A stretch of DNA of 64,000 nt from Bacillota bacterium (GCA_028719885.1 JAQYLT010000082.1:1-64000); one strand, 5' to 3'; positions 1 through 8,503 are shown, counted from the first letter of the stretch. Numbers and translations are program-made. The notes: generated by a model from the letters alone, not told the origin.

Positions 1-71
1 TCCTTATTGCTTTTGCGTGCCCGTTCAATCTCACTGATTTGTTCTTCGCTAAATTTATATCTGGAAGCCAT
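1..71 (-). CDS. N-terminal fragment of a probable IS630-type transposase
   Basis: The minus strand reads MASRYKFSEEQISEIERA and onward until the left window edge cuts it off, about 23 codons in. This opening resembles the start of the helix-turn-helix region of IS630/Tc1-mariner-type transposases, but the visible part is too short to prove the family. It is absent from the ORF track because of its length. If correct, it is the only transposase trace in the window. The product would bind element ends and move DNA into TA sites, as known for the family. It could also be another small helix-turn-helix protein. Confidence 0.45.
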   Translation of the reverse strand, partial: MASRYKFSEEQISEIERARKSNK

Positions 72-334
72 ATTTATCACCCAGATATACTATACCACAT
101 CGTTGCAAATATTTAAACTGTTTTATTAAGATTTAGTATTAAATCTTCGGATTGCCAATGTGAAAAGGGCCCCCGCCCCTTTATTGTTGGATGTTTTTCT
201 GATCGGTACGTTATCGCGGCGGCGGGGGCACGCCACCCGCCCTCCGGTACGCACTTTACGCAGCCATCGTAGGGGCCGATGTGGGCATCGGCCCCTACGA
301 TGGCGTTGGTTAAATAAACGCCCCTTTTGCCGCG
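72..334. other. Intergenic gap without a gene
   Basis: This stretch lies between the transposase fragment and spoVAC. It holds an 8-bp inverted repeat AAGATTTA/TAAATCTT at 128-147, a GC-rich segment near 165-245, and a long perfect palindrome listed separately. The ORFs in the track here (126..839 and 160..387) have no recognisable protein features and are rejected. Confidence 0.6.
263..304. repeat. 19-bp perfect palindrome with 4-base loop
   Basis: GCCATCGTAGGGGCCGATG is followed by TGGG and then its exact reverse complement. The stem contains CGTAGGGG...CCCCTACG, echoing the CGTAGGGAA...TTCCCTACG edges of the dispersed repeat family in this window, but the core is different. It lies downstream of spoVAC on the minus strand and could act as a transcript-end hairpin, although no T-run follows directly. 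Confidence 0.75.
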
Positions 335-772
335 TTACAATATGGTCCCCAGCCAATAGATCAGGCCATAAATTACGCTGGCGCTGAGGCCATACACAAT
401 TACCGGCCCGGCGATGGTGAACATCTTTGCCCCCACTCCCAGGATGAAGCCCTCGGTCTGGAATTCCACCGCCGGGGCCGCCACCGCATTGGCAAAGCCC
501 ATGATGGGCACCAGGGTTCCCGCCCCGGCATATTTGGCAATGTCGTCGTAGACACTCAGGCCGGTGAGCAGCGCCGACAGGCCCACCAGGCTGATGGAGA
601 CCCAGGCGGCGGCATCCTGCTTGGAAAGCCCCATTCCTGTGTAGCGGTTCATTAAAAACTGACCCAGCACGCAGATGAGCCCCCCCGCGGCAAAGGCATA
701 GGCGCAGTCCTTCAGCAGCGGCGAATTGGGGCTCATTTCTTTCACCAAACGGCTGTATTGCTTGTCTGTCAT
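335..772 (-). CDS. spoVAC: Stage V sporulation protein AC (SpoVAC)
   Basis: This 145-residue membrane protein carries the SpoVAC signature: an N-terminal MTDKQYSRLVKEMSPNSPLL segment followed by several hydrophobic helices with glycine-rich turns (GAGTLVPIMGFANA). In Bacillus, SpoVAC is an inner-membrane mechanosensitive channel subunit needed to move Ca-dipicolinate into the forespore and out at germination. I start at the second of two close ATGs (MTDK), which sits 7 bases after AGGAGG; the 183-residue ORF in the track begins too early. Its usual partners spoVAD and spoVAE are about 57 kb away in this window, so the locus is split. Family assignment is firm. Confidence 0.93.
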   Translation of the reverse strand: MTDKQYSRLVKEMSPNSPLLKDCAYAFAAGGLICVLGQFLMNRYTGMGLSKQDAAAWVSISLVGLSALLTGLSVYDDIAKYAGAGTLVPIMGFANAVAAPAVEFQTEGFILGVGAKMFTIAGPVIVYGLSASVIYGLIYWLGTIL

Positions 773-879
773 ATGCATCCCTCCTGAAAAAAGCATAACC
801 ATTTTTACGGAAATTGACACATCCCATTTCATCATACATCCTACAAAATCCGCCGGGATAATTTGTTTTATCTGTGTGA

Positions 880-908
880 TTGCCAAGAGAAACAGTTTAT
901 GATAGAAT
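880..908 (+). promoter_or_regulatory. Predicted promoter of the uxuA operon
   Basis: TTGCCA at 880-885 and TAGAAT at 903-908 are separated by 17 bases, a housekeeping-type promoter spacing. It ends about 75 bases before the uxuA start. No catabolite-responsive element was identified with certainty. Confidence 0.6.
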
Positions 909-984
909 GTAAGAGAAATATTATGCCTATCCGGGCACTGTCCGGCAGGAATGGTATTTGATTCACAAATGGAGGGAAAAACAT

Positions 985-2079
985 ATGCCTATGAAAATGG
1001 GTTGGCGTTGGTACGGCCAGGGGAATGACCCGGTCAGCCTTGCCGACATTAAGCAGATTCCCGGCGTGACCAGCATCGTCTGGGCCCTGCATCACAAGAT
1101 GCCCGGCGAAATCTGGGAGGAAGCAGAAATCAAAGAGGTTGTTGACCAGATTCACGAATACGGCTTCGATGCCGAGGTGGTGGAATCCGTCAACGTTCAC
1201 GATGACATCAAGATCGGCCTGCCCAGCCGGGACGCGCTAATCGAAAACTACAAGGTCTGCATCCGCAACCTGGCAAAATACGGCGTAAAGGTGATCTGCT
1301 ACAACTTTATGCCCGTGTTCGACTGGACCCGCACCGACCTGTTCCACCCCATTGGTGACGGCTCCACCGCCCTGTTCTATCAGAAGGACATGATCAAGGA
1401 CGACTACAAGGCCATGGCCGAGTACATCATGAGCTTCACCGAAAAGTACAACATGACCTTCCCCGGCTGGGAGCCGGAGCGGATGGCGAAATTGGACGAG
1501 CTGTTCAAGGCCTACGCCCCTGTCACCAAGGAGAAGCTGTGGGAGAACCTGTTCTACTTCCTCCGGGCCATCATGCCCACCTGCGAGGAGTGCGACGTGA
1601 AAATGGCCATCCACATGGACGATCCCCCCTGGGACATCTTCGGCCTGCCCCGTCTGATGGTGGACGAGGCCGCCTGCGAGAAGCTGCTGACCAGCGTGGA
1701 CAGCCCCTACAACTGCCTGACCCTGTGCACCGGCTCTCTCAACGCCAACCCCAACAACAACTGCGCTGACATCATCCGCAAGCACCACGCCCGGATCGCC
1801 TTTGCCCACATCCGCAACATCCATCACTTTGACAACGGCGACTTCAGCGAGGCTGCCCACCGGGATTGCTGCGGCGAGACCGGCATCATCGAAATCCTCC
1901 GGGCCTATCACGACAACGGCTGGGAGGGCTACATCCGTCCCGACCACGGCCGCCAGCTGTGGGAGGAGGGCCCCGGCTCCTGCCGCCCCGGCTACGGCAA
2001 GTACGACCGTGCCCTGGGCATCCAGTATATGCTGGGCGTCTGGGATCTGCTGGACCGTCTGGCAGAGGAAAAGAAGTAA
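985..2079 (+). CDS. uxuA: Mannonate dehydratase
   Basis: UxuA dehydrates D-mannonate to 2-keto-3-deoxy-D-gluconate in glucuronate breakdown. The 364-residue product opens with MKMGWRWYGQGNDPVSL and contains the family blocks VWALHHKMPGEIW, YNFMPVFDWTRTDL, MAIHMDDPPW and FAHIRNIHHF, whose Cys and His residues bind the metal. The length matches the family. The start is set at the ATG 8 bases after GGAGGG; the upstream start in the track has no ribosome site. It is the first gene of an operon with a mannonate oxidoreductase, the enzyme immediately before it in the pathway. kdgK, kdgA and uxaC are not in the window. Confidence 0.97.
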   Translation: MPMKMGWRWYGQGNDPVSLADIKQIPGVTSIVWALHHKMPGEIWEEAEIKEVVDQIHEYGFDAEVVESVNVHDDIKIGLPSRDALIENYKVCIRNLAKYGVKVICYNFMPVFDWTRTDLFHPIGDGSTALFYQKDMIKDDYKAMAEYIMSFTEKYNMTFPGWEPERMAKLDELFKAYAPVTKEKLWENLFYFLRAIMPTCEECDVKMAIHMDDPPWDIFGLPRLMVDEAACEKLLTSVDSPYNCLTLCTGSLNANPNNNCADIIRKHHARIAFAHIRNIHHFDNGDFSEAAHRDCCGETGIIEILRAYHDNGWEGYIRPDHGRQLWEEGPGSCRPGYGKYDRALGIQYMLGVWDLLDRLAEEKK

Positions 2080-2097
2080 TTTTGGAGGAACCATTCC

Positions 2098-3678
2098 ATG
2101 AAGCTGTCTGAAATTAAAAACGGTATTTCCCCCGAGTGGGCACAAAAGGGCTATCAAATGCCCACCTTCGATATTCAGGCTGTCCGGGAAAAGACCCACA
2201 AGGAGCCCACCTGGGTCCACTTCGGCGCGGGCAATATCTTCCGGGCCTTCCCCGCCGCCATCCTGAACGAGGCGCTGAACTCCGGCAAATACGACCGGGG
2301 CGTGATCGTGGCCGAGAGCTTTGACTACGAAATCATCGACAAGGCCTACCAACCCTACGACAACCTGTCCCTGCTGGTCTCTCTGAAATCCACCGGCACC
2401 ATTGAGAAAAAGGTCATCGCCTCCGTCACCGAGAGCCTGAAGGCCGACTACCAGTTTGCCGACTGGGCCCGGCTGGTGGAGATTTTCCGCAATCCCTCCC
2501 TGCAGATGATCTCCTTTACCATCACCGAAAAGGGCTACAGCGTCAACCCTGCCGACCTGGAGCGGGGACTGACCCCCGTGCTGGCCATGGGCAAGGTGGC
2601 CGCTCTGCTGCTGGAGCGGTACAACGCGGGTCAGCTGCCCCTGACGGTGCAGTCCATGGACAACTGCTCCCACAACGGCGACAAGGTGAAGGCCGGTGTG
2701 ATGCAGTATGTGAAGAAGTGGGTGGCCGACGGTCTGGCCCCCGCCGGATTCGAGGCCTATGTGCTGGACGGCACCAAGGTCACCTTCCCCTGGTCCATGA
2801 TCGACAAGATCACCCCCCGGCCCCACGAAAAGGTCCAGGCCATGCTGGCCGCCGACGGCTTTGAGGACAACTACACCCTCCAGACCGAGAAGCACACCTT
2901 CACCGCCCCCTTTGTCAACGCCGAGGAGACTGAGTATCTGGTCATTGAGGATAACTACACCAATGGCCGTCCTCCCCTGGAGCTGGGCGGTGTGATGTAC
3001 ACCGACCGGAAGACCGTGGACATGGTGGAGACCATGAAAGTCACCACCTGCCTGAATCCCCTGCATACCGCCATGTCCATCTATGGCTGCATGCTGGGCT
3101 ACACCCTGATTTCCGCCGAGATGGCCGATCACGACATCCGCAGCTTCATTCAGAAGCTGGGCTACATCGAGGCCATGCCCGTGGTCACCGATCCCGGTGT
3201 ACTGAATCCCTATGAGTTCATCGGTGCGGTGCTGAACCGCCGGCTGCCCAACCCCTTTATGCCCGACGCCCCTCAGCGTATTGCCATGGACACCAGCCAG
3301 AAGCTGGCCATCCGCTTTGGCGAAACCCTGAAAAAGTATCAGGAGCGGGGTCTGGACAAGTCCAACCTGGTGCTCATTCCCCTGGTGCTGGCCGGTTATG
3401 CCCGCTACCTGCGGGGCATTGACGACAGCGGCAATCCCTTTGAGCCCTCTCCCGATCCCCTGCTTGCCGAGCTACAGCCCATCGTTGCAGGTCTGGAAGT
3501 GAAAGAGGGAGAGCAGGACTTCTCCTGCCTGAAAAAGCTCTACGCCCGCACCGATGTGTTCGGCGTGGATGTGTACGCCATGGGCCTGGGCGAGCAGATC
3601 GAGGGCATGGTCAAGGAGCTCTATGCCGGTCCCGGCGCCGTCCGCAAAACCCTGCACAAATACGTGGAGGCCCGCTGA
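2098..3678 (+). CDS. uxuB: D-mannonate oxidoreductase (fructuronate reductase), mannitol dehydrogenase family
   Basis: This 526-residue protein belongs to the long-chain mannitol dehydrogenase family. It has the N-terminal nucleotide-binding block WVHFGAGNIFRAF near residue 38 and the conserved KVTFPWSMIDKITPRP segment near residue 228. In this family UxuB interconverts D-fructuronate and D-mannonate using NADH. It lies 18 bases after uxuA with its own GGAGG, which strongly supports fructuronate reductase over mannitol or tagaturonate activity. At 526 residues it is the longer Firmicute form. Exact substrate is inferred from the neighbour. Confidence 0.9.
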   Translation: MKLSEIKNGISPEWAQKGYQMPTFDIQAVREKTHKEPTWVHFGAGNIFRAFPAAILNEALNSGKYDRGVIVAESFDYEIIDKAYQPYDNLSLLVSLKSTGTIEKKVIASVTESLKADYQFADWARLVEIFRNPSLQMISFTITEKGYSVNPADLERGLTPVLAMGKVAALLLERYNAGQLPLTVQSMDNCSHNGDKVKAGVMQYVKKWVADGLAPAGFEAYVLDGTKVTFPWSMIDKITPRPHEKVQAMLAADGFEDNYTLQTEKHTFTAPFVNAEETEYLVIEDNYTNGRPPLELGGVMYTDRKTVDMVETMKVTTCLNPLHTAMSIYGCMLGYTLISAEMADHDIRSFIQKLGYIEAMPVVTDPGVLNPYEFIGAVLNRRLPNPFMPDAPQRIAMDTSQKLAIRFGETLKKYQERGLDKSNLVLIPLVLAGYARYLRGIDDSGNPFEPSPDPLLAELQPIVAGLEVKEGEQDFSCLKKLYARTDVFGVDVYAMGLGEQIEGMVKELYAGPGAVRKTLHKYVEAR

Positions 3679-3710
3679 ATTTCAGCGCAGCAGAATAAGG
3701 AGTGTCAGTT

Positions 3711-5252
3711 ATGCCAAAATGGCTGGATAACGCCGTTTTCTACGAAATCTATCCCCAGTCCTTTCTGGACACCAACGCCGACGGCATCGGTGATTTCCAG
3801 GGCATCATCAACAAGCTGGATTACATCCGGAATTTGGGCTTCAATGCCCTGTGGATCAATCCCTGCTTCCTCTCCCCCTTTGGGGATGCCGGATACGATG
3901 TGGCGGATTACTACACCGTCGCCCCCCGCTACGGCACCAATGAGGACCTGAAGCGCCTCTTTGCCGAGGCCCACAAGCGTGGAATCCATGTGCTGCTGGA
4001 CCTGGTGCCGGGCCACACCTCCGTGGAGCATCCCTGGTTCCGGGAGTCCATGAAGCCGGAGCGGAACGAGTATTCCGATCGCTATGTGTGGACCGACTCT
4101 GTGTGGGAAGCGCCGGAGAATATGGGCTGCCTGCGGGCACTTTCTCAGCGGGACGGCTCCTGTGCCGTGAATTTCTTCACCTGCCAGCCCGCCCTGAACT
4201 ACGGCTACTACAACCGCACCCGGCCCTGGCAGCAGTCCCCGGAGGACGAGGGCCCCAGAGCCACCCTGGAAGCCATGATGGATGTGATGCGCTTCTGGCT
4301 CACCATGGGCTGTGACGGCTTCCGGGTGGACATGGCCATGAGCCTGGTGAAAAACGACCCCGACGGACGGGGCACCATCGCCCTGTGGCAGAAGGTGTTC
4401 AACGTTCTGGAGCAGGAATTCCCGGAGGCTGCCATGGTCTCCGAGTGGGGCGAGCCGGAAAAATCCCTGCAGGGCGGCTTCCACATGGACTTTTTGCTCC
4501 ACTTCGGCCCCTCTCACTACAATGACCTGTTCCGCTGCCAGGAGCCCTATTTCTCCGACCGGGGCCTGGGCGACGCCTCCAAGTTTGTGGAGCGGTACCT
4601 GGAGAGCCGGGAGAAAGCGGGCAAGGATGGCCTGATCTGCATTCCCTCCGGCAACCACGACATGACCCGCCTGGCAAAGCATGTGGAGGGGGAGGAAAAG
4701 AAGCTGGCCTTCACGTTCCTGCTCACCATGCCCGGTGCGCCCTTTGTCTACTATGGCGACGAGATCGGCATGCGCTATGTGGAAAATCTCACCAGTGTAG
4801 AGGGCGGCTATGAGCGTACCGGCGCCCGGAGCCCTATGCAGTGGGATTCCTGCGTCAATGCCGGCTTCAGCGCCGCTCCCAAGGAGAAGCTCTACATCCA
4901 GCAGGACCCGGCAGCCGACCGGCCCACGGTGGCGCAGCAGCTTCCCGACCCGGACTCCCTGCTGAATTTTGTGAAGCAGTTGACCCAGCTGCGTCAGGCC
5001 CATCCCGCGCTGCAAAACCGGGGCGGCATCCATTTCGTCAGCAACGGCGCCCCCAAGCAGGCCCTGGCCTACGAACGGGAGCAGGCTGGGGAAAAGCTGC
5101 TGGTGGCCATGAATCCTTTCCGGGAGGCGGTGGCGTTCCCCTATTCCGGCAAACTGGGAGAAGCCCTTTTCACCTTTGGCGGTGCAGCTTCTCAGAAGGG
5201 CGAAGCTGTCCAGCTTCCGCCGGTGAGCGCGGTGATCTACCGGCTTGATTGA
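3711..5252 (+). CDS. GH13 alpha-glucosidase/alpha-amylase family hydrolase
   Basis: The 513-residue product has a GH13 (beta/alpha)8 barrel. WLDNAVFYEIYPQSFLDTNADGIGDFQGI is the N-terminal block, GFRVDMAMS carries the Asp nucleophile, MVSEWGEPE the acid/base Glu, and SGNHDMTR the third Asp. It lacks a signal peptide, so it is probably cytoplasmic and splits small alpha-glucosides taken up by the cell. The ATG at 3711 follows AGGAGT by 7 bases and is preferred over the upstream GTG. It is 32 bases after uxuB and so probably co-transcribed with hexuronate genes, an uncommon pairing. Exact substrate is unknown. Confidence 0.9.
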   Translation: MPKWLDNAVFYEIYPQSFLDTNADGIGDFQGIINKLDYIRNLGFNALWINPCFLSPFGDAGYDVADYYTVAPRYGTNEDLKRLFAEAHKRGIHVLLDLVPGHTSVEHPWFRESMKPERNEYSDRYVWTDSVWEAPENMGCLRALSQRDGSCAVNFFTCQPALNYGYYNRTRPWQQSPEDEGPRATLEAMMDVMRFWLTMGCDGFRVDMAMSLVKNDPDGRGTIALWQKVFNVLEQEFPEAAMVSEWGEPEKSLQGGFHMDFLLHFGPSHYNDLFRCQEPYFSDRGLGDASKFVERYLESREKAGKDGLICIPSGNHDMTRLAKHVEGEEKKLAFTFLLTMPGAPFVYYGDEIGMRYVENLTSVEGGYERTGARSPMQWDSCVNAGFSAAPKEKLYIQQDPAADRPTVAQQLPDPDSLLNFVKQLTQLRQAHPALQNRGGIHFVSNGAPKQALAYEREQAGEKLLVAMNPFREAVAFPYSGKLGEALFTFGGAASQKGEAVQLPPVSAVIYRLD

Positions 5253-5292
5253 CAGGGTAATCCCCGTCTTTCCTCCAATTTCCTTAAACAGC

Positions 5293-5328
5293 AAATCCTC
5301 CGTATGGCTGCGATCATACGGAGGATTT
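5293..5328. terminator. Bidirectional intrinsic terminator
   Basis: A perfect 14-bp stem AAATCCTCCGTATG/CATACGGAGGATTT surrounds an 8-base loop. It separates the convergent GH13 gene and the DUF3021 gene, and A/T runs inside the stem suit termination in both directions. Confidence 0.85.
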
Positions 5329-5350
5329 ATTGCATTAAAATCTGATCACA

Positions 5351-5815
5351 CTACTCGTTGATGCCGTTTTTCTTGATGCAGTCATTCATTTCCTTGATTC
5401 TGCTTTTCCACGCATGATACTGCATCAGCCAGACAATCAGAAAGATTGCAAAAAAGATGCCGATATAGGAAAGAATTCCCCCCACGGAGTGCTTCATCCA
5501 GTTTGTGACATAAGCAATGGGCAGCATCACGATACAGGCAACAGAAAAGTAGATTCCACTCTGTTTGGCGAGGCTCCAGGCATCTATTTCCCAGATGACG
5601 GAAGCCATTGCAAAGCCGGTTCCCATGATGCCGCAAAGAACCGTTTGAACAATCACAGCATTGAGCTCGTTTCCCATTGCTTCCATCAGTTCCAGTGTTA
5701 CTGGATAGAAGGAGCCATCCCCGACACAGACGGAAATCATGATTGTAATGACAAAGCCAATGGCAATCCCAAGAGGAAAGCCCAAAAGGCCTCGTTGAAT
5801 TAGTTTCTTTTTCAT
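5351..5815 (-). CDS. DUF3021 family membrane protein
   Basis: This 154-residue protein has four hydrophobic segments (for example GFPLGIAIGFVITIMI and IGIFFAIFLIVWLMQ) with short polar ends, the layout of DUF3021. Members are commonly encoded beside a LytTR-domain regulator, as here: the gene begins 10 bases after the LytTR stop. In other Firmicutes such pairs form a membrane inhibitor plus transcription factor, so DUF3021 may hold back its partner; that role is inference here. The start is the ATG after GAGGTGATAAAC. The ORF in the track is extended upstream into the previous gene. Confidence 0.85.
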   Translation of the reverse strand: MKKKLIQRGLLGFPLGIAIGFVITIMISVCVGDGSFYPVTLELMEAMGNELNAVIVQTVLCGIMGTGFAMASVIWEIDAWSLAKQSGIYFSVACIVMLPIAYVTNWMKHSVGGILSYIGIFFAIFLIVWLMQYHAWKSRIKEMNDCIKKNGINE

Positions 5816-5825
5816 GTTTATCACC

Positions 5826-6266
5826 TCATATTCCAAGAATTTGCTTGATTTTGGCCACATATCGCCTTGAAACATATGTAACCGTTCCGTTGGAAAGCAT
5901 CACACAAATTGTTCCTGAAAAGCTCAGATCAAACCCTTTTACCTTTTTCAGATTGATGATCTCAGAGTTTGAAATTCGCACAAAGCAGTGTCTGTCAAGG
6001 CGCTGCTCCAGCTCATACAAGCGGAGCCGGAGCTGGTATTCACCGCGATTTGTCTGGGCAAAAACCTTGCTGTTTGACGCATAAACCCGAAAGAGGCTGT
6101 CTGGCTCCAGCACCTCAACAATGTCGTCTCTAAACCCTGCAATCGTTTGTCCCCGTTCCTCTGAGAGTCTTTTCAGGATTTCGCTGACCTCTTCCGTCAT
6201 TCTGTCTGTGATGACAACGATCCTTGGTTCTTTGCATTTTTCGTCGATTTTGATTTCAATTTGCAT
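5826..6266 (-). CDS. LytTR DNA-binding domain regulator
   Basis: The 146-residue protein has an N-terminal alpha/beta region (about residues 1-45) and a LytTR domain (about 50-146). The domain signatures are VYASNSKVFAQTNRGEYQLR, the block HCFVRISNSEIINLKKVKGF, and the final VTYVSRRYVAKIKQILG. There is no receiver domain, so it is not a classical response regulator. The start follows AAGGAGGTAGGAAATCA; the longer ORF in the track runs through untranslated leader. It probably controls its own operon with the DUF3021 gene. Confidence 0.9.
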   Translation of the reverse strand: MQIEIKIDEKCKEPRIVVITDRMTEEVSEILKRLSEERGQTIAGFRDDIVEVLEPDSLFRVYASNSKVFAQTNRGEYQLRLRLYELEQRLDRHCFVRISNSEIINLKKVKGFDLSFSGTICVMLSNGTVTYVSRRYVAKIKQILGI

Positions 6267-6294
6267 TGATTTCCTACCTCCTTTCCACGGTGAC

Positions 6295-6323
6295 AGTATA
6301 ATCGAACAGGAAGTGGATTTCCA
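6295..6323 (-). promoter_or_regulatory. Possible promoter of the LytTR-DUF3021 operon
   Basis: On the minus strand TGGAAA and TATACT are 17 bases apart. The -10 box is good but the -35 box is weak, which would suit a gene activated by its own LytTR product. A run TTTGGAATTTGTGGAAA just upstream has inverted symmetry and could be a binding site. Confidence 0.4.
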
Positions 6324-6378
6324 CAAATTCCAAACAGATGGTTCTGTGGGAATCATAAGTGGTAAAAACCGTTTAAAA

Positions 6379-6405
6379 AATCCGCACCCACCCCGGGTGC
6401 GGATT
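6379..6405 (-). terminator. Intrinsic terminator of the phd-doc operon
   Basis: AATCCGCACCC and GGGTGCGGATT form an 11-bp stem around a 5-base loop. On the minus strand it is followed by TTTTTT. It lies 3 bases beyond the doc stop codon. Confidence 0.88.
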
Positions 6406-6408
6406 ATG

Positions 6409-6786
6409 CTATGCTCTATGATCGATGACCCACTGAAGAAGTTCTTCATATCCCATGCTGCCATCTGCAACGGACAAGCCAACGGATACAATTTCATCAT
6501 CTGTACAACAAAGCCGAATGCCGTTCATTTCAAGGAAAGACATCATTACATAGATGCCAATTCGCTTATTGCCATCTACAAAGGCATGATTTGATATGAG
6601 AGCAAACCCCAGGCGGGCACCTTTCTCCTCTTTGGATGGGTAGAATTCCCTGTCGCCGAACCCGGCGAATGCGCTTTCCAGCGCAGAGTCCAGCAGCGCA
6701 TCATCTCTTACGCCCACGCTGCCGCCAGTGGCCTCCGCAAGTATTTGATGAAGCAGCAAAACCTTATCTTTTGAAAACCGTATCAT
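6409..6786 (-). CDS. doc: Doc-type toxin, Fic/Doc family (death-on-curing)
   Basis: The 125-residue product has the Doc active-site motif HAFVDGNKRIG near residues 66-76 and the short all-helical Doc length. In phage P1, Doc phosphorylates elongation factor Tu; the same activity is inferred here. Its start overlaps the antitoxin stop by four bases (ATGA), so translation is coupled. It forms a complete type II toxin-antitoxin pair with the Phd-like protein upstream. All key motif residues are present, so the toxin is probably active. Confidence 0.92.
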   Translation of the reverse strand: MIRFSKDKVLLLHQILAEATGGSVGVRDDALLDSALESAFAGFGDREFYPSKEEKGARLGFALISNHAFVDGNKRIGIYVMMSFLEMNGIRLCCTDDEIVSVGLSVADGSMGYEELLQWVIDHRA

Positions 6787-7025
6787 TTTGCCAATTCCTC
6801 AAAAGCCGCCCTGTGCTCCCGCAGGATGCGAGCGGCCACGAATTCCAGTTTTTCATCCTCGGTCATTTCGATCTGGGGTTCGGTGTCCAGATCAATAACC
6901 AAAAGCTTGGGACGATTATTCCTGAACACCACCACATGTCCCTTTTTCTCCGCCATGCGGGCGACCTTGGAGAAATTTTGATTTGCTTCTGTGGCAGATA
7001 CAATCGCATTGGAATCAATGGTCAT
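6783..7025 (-). CDS. Phd/YefM-type antitoxin
   Basis: This 80-residue protein has a Phd/YefM N-terminal DNA-binding fold (VSATEANQNFSKVARMAEKKG, then VVVFRNNRPKLLVID) and a charged C-terminal tail that would wrap and block the toxin. Such antitoxins also repress their own promoter with the toxin as co-repressor. I start at the ATG after GAGGTGATGAAA; the track start lies upstream of the ribosome site. It is the first gene of the pair and lies 51 bases after brnQ on the same strand. Confidence 0.9.
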   Translation of the reverse strand: MTIDSNAIVSATEANQNFSKVARMAEKKGHVVVFRNNRPKLLVIDLDTEPQIEMTEDEKLEFVAARILREHRAAFEELAK

Positions 7026-7043
7026 TTTCATCACCTCAGAAAT

Positions 7044-7072
7044 ATGATACATGATTTCTAGGTAAAAATCAA
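7044..7072 (-). promoter_or_regulatory. Predicted promoter of the phd-doc operon
   Basis: TTGATT and TATCAT on the minus strand are 17 bases apart, between the brnQ stop and the antitoxin start. The region repeats ATCATGTATCAT-like half sites around the -10 box, which would suit autorepression by the antitoxin-toxin complex. Confidence 0.55.
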
Positions 7073-7076
7073 CCTA

Positions 7077-8432
7077 TTATTTTCTCCTTGTTTTCAGGAC
7101 ATGCATCCCCATTCCGATGGCAAAGCCGATGAGCGCGGGGACGATCCAGCCCATGCCCAAGCCATACAGGGGGACGAACCGTCCGGCGAACTGGGTAATG
7201 CCTGCCAGGAGGCGGCTGCCCGGGATCATGCCGGAGAGGGTGCCCAGAAAATCCAATGCGGCGGCCACCAGCGTAAAGGCGGTGGTGGAGGCATAGACGG
7301 CGGGGTCCTTTCCGAACCATTTCTCCGTCAGCGCCAGCAGAATCAGGGTAATGGCCAGGGGGTACACAAACATCAGCACCGGAACGCACCAGGCGACGAT
7401 GGTGCTCAGGCCGAAATTGGCAATGCCAAAGGCAATCAGGCAAAACGCCCCGGCCCAAAAAGCATATCCCGGCCCCTTGGGGAACATCTGCACGAATGCC
7501 TCGGAGCAGCTGGTCACCAGGCCAATGGCGGTTTTCAGGCAGGCAAAGGTGACAATGGCAGCGGTGAGGATGGCGCCGGCGGAGTGAAAATAGTATTTTG
7601 CGATCACGCCCAGCACCTGACCGCCGTCGGTGCAGCTTTCGCAGATGGGGGCGCTCTGGGCGGTAATCAGGGTGATGAAAAAGTAGATGATGCCCATAAA
7701 CAGGCAGCTGAACACTCCGGCCTTGGCCGTATTCACCGCCACCCGTCCCGGCTCCTGAACGCCATGGCTTCGCACCACCTGAATCACCACAATGCCAAAG
7801 GCCAGACCGGCCAGGGCATCCAGGGTATTGTACCCCTCCAGGAAGCCGCTGAAGAAAGCGCTGCCGCCGGTGGCATAGCTCTCAGCCGGAGTCACCTGGG
7901 AAATGGATGTAATGGGCTTTGCCAGCGCCGCAATCACCAGGGCAAACAGGAACACCAAAAACACCGGATTCAGAATTTTCCCAATCCAGGTCATGATCCC
8001 ACTGGGTTTCAGAGAGAAAAACAGCACCACCACAAAGAATGCAAAGGAAAACAGGGCAAGATACAGCTTCCCGTTTCCGCCGCCAAGCAGTCCGGCAGCT
8101 CCCACGGAAAAGGAGGTGCTGGCGCAGCGGGGAATGGCAAACAGGGGTCCAATGGTGAGGTACAGCAGGGTGCAGAAGAACACACTGTATTTCTTGCCGA
8201 CCTTATTGGCCAGGGCCACCACACCCTCGCTGCGGCTTAAGCCCAGGGCCACCACTGCCAGCATGGGAATGCCCACGGCGGTGATAAACACACCGAAAAA
8301 CGCGCTCCAGAGGTTTCCTCCCGCCTCAATACCCAGCATGGCGGGAAAAATCAGATTTCCGGCGCCGAAGAACATGCCGAAAAGCATACTGGTGATGGTG
8401 ACGGTTTCCTTGAAGGTGAGGTTTCGCTTCAT
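7077..8432 (-). CDS. brnQ: Branched-chain amino acid transport protein BrnQ
   Basis: This 451-residue integral membrane protein has about 12 hydrophobic segments. Its N-terminal block SMLFGMFFGAGNLIFPAMLG is the hallmark of the BrnQ/LIVCS family, which takes up Leu, Ile and Val with Na+ or H+. Length is normal. It is divergent from an XRE regulator across a 213-bp A+T-rich gap, which suggests that regulator controls it. No T-box or leucine attenuator was identified in its leader. Confidence 0.93.
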   Translation of the reverse strand: MKRNLTFKETVTITSMLFGMFFGAGNLIFPAMLGIEAGGNLWSAFFGVFITAVGIPMLAVVALGLSRSEGVVALANKVGKKYSVFFCTLLYLTIGPLFAIPRCASTSFSVGAAGLLGGGNGKLYLALFSFAFFVVVLFFSLKPSGIMTWIGKILNPVFLVFLFALVIAALAKPITSISQVTPAESYATGGSAFFSGFLEGYNTLDALAGLAFGIVVIQVVRSHGVQEPGRVAVNTAKAGVFSCLFMGIIYFFITLITAQSAPICESCTDGGQVLGVIAKYYFHSAGAILTAAIVTFACLKTAIGLVTSCSEAFVQMFPKGPGYAFWAGAFCLIAFGIANFGLSTIVAWCVPVLMFVYPLAITLILLALTEKWFGKDPAVYASTTAFTLVAAALDFLGTLSGMIPGSRLLAGITQFAGRFVPLYGLGMGWIVPALIGFAIGMGMHVLKTRRK

Positions 8433-8503
8433 GGGGAATCATCCTTTCCGCTTTGAATAATGCTATCTTACCCCATTGAAGACGGCAATTCAAACGAAGC
8501 AGC

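Noticed and set aside
126-839. 237-codon minus-strand frame
   Set aside because: Overlaps spoVAC in another frame; the SpoVAC frame has the family signature and ribosome site.
1237-3132. 631-codon minus-strand frame
   Set aside because: Antisense of uxuA and uxuB with no domain features.
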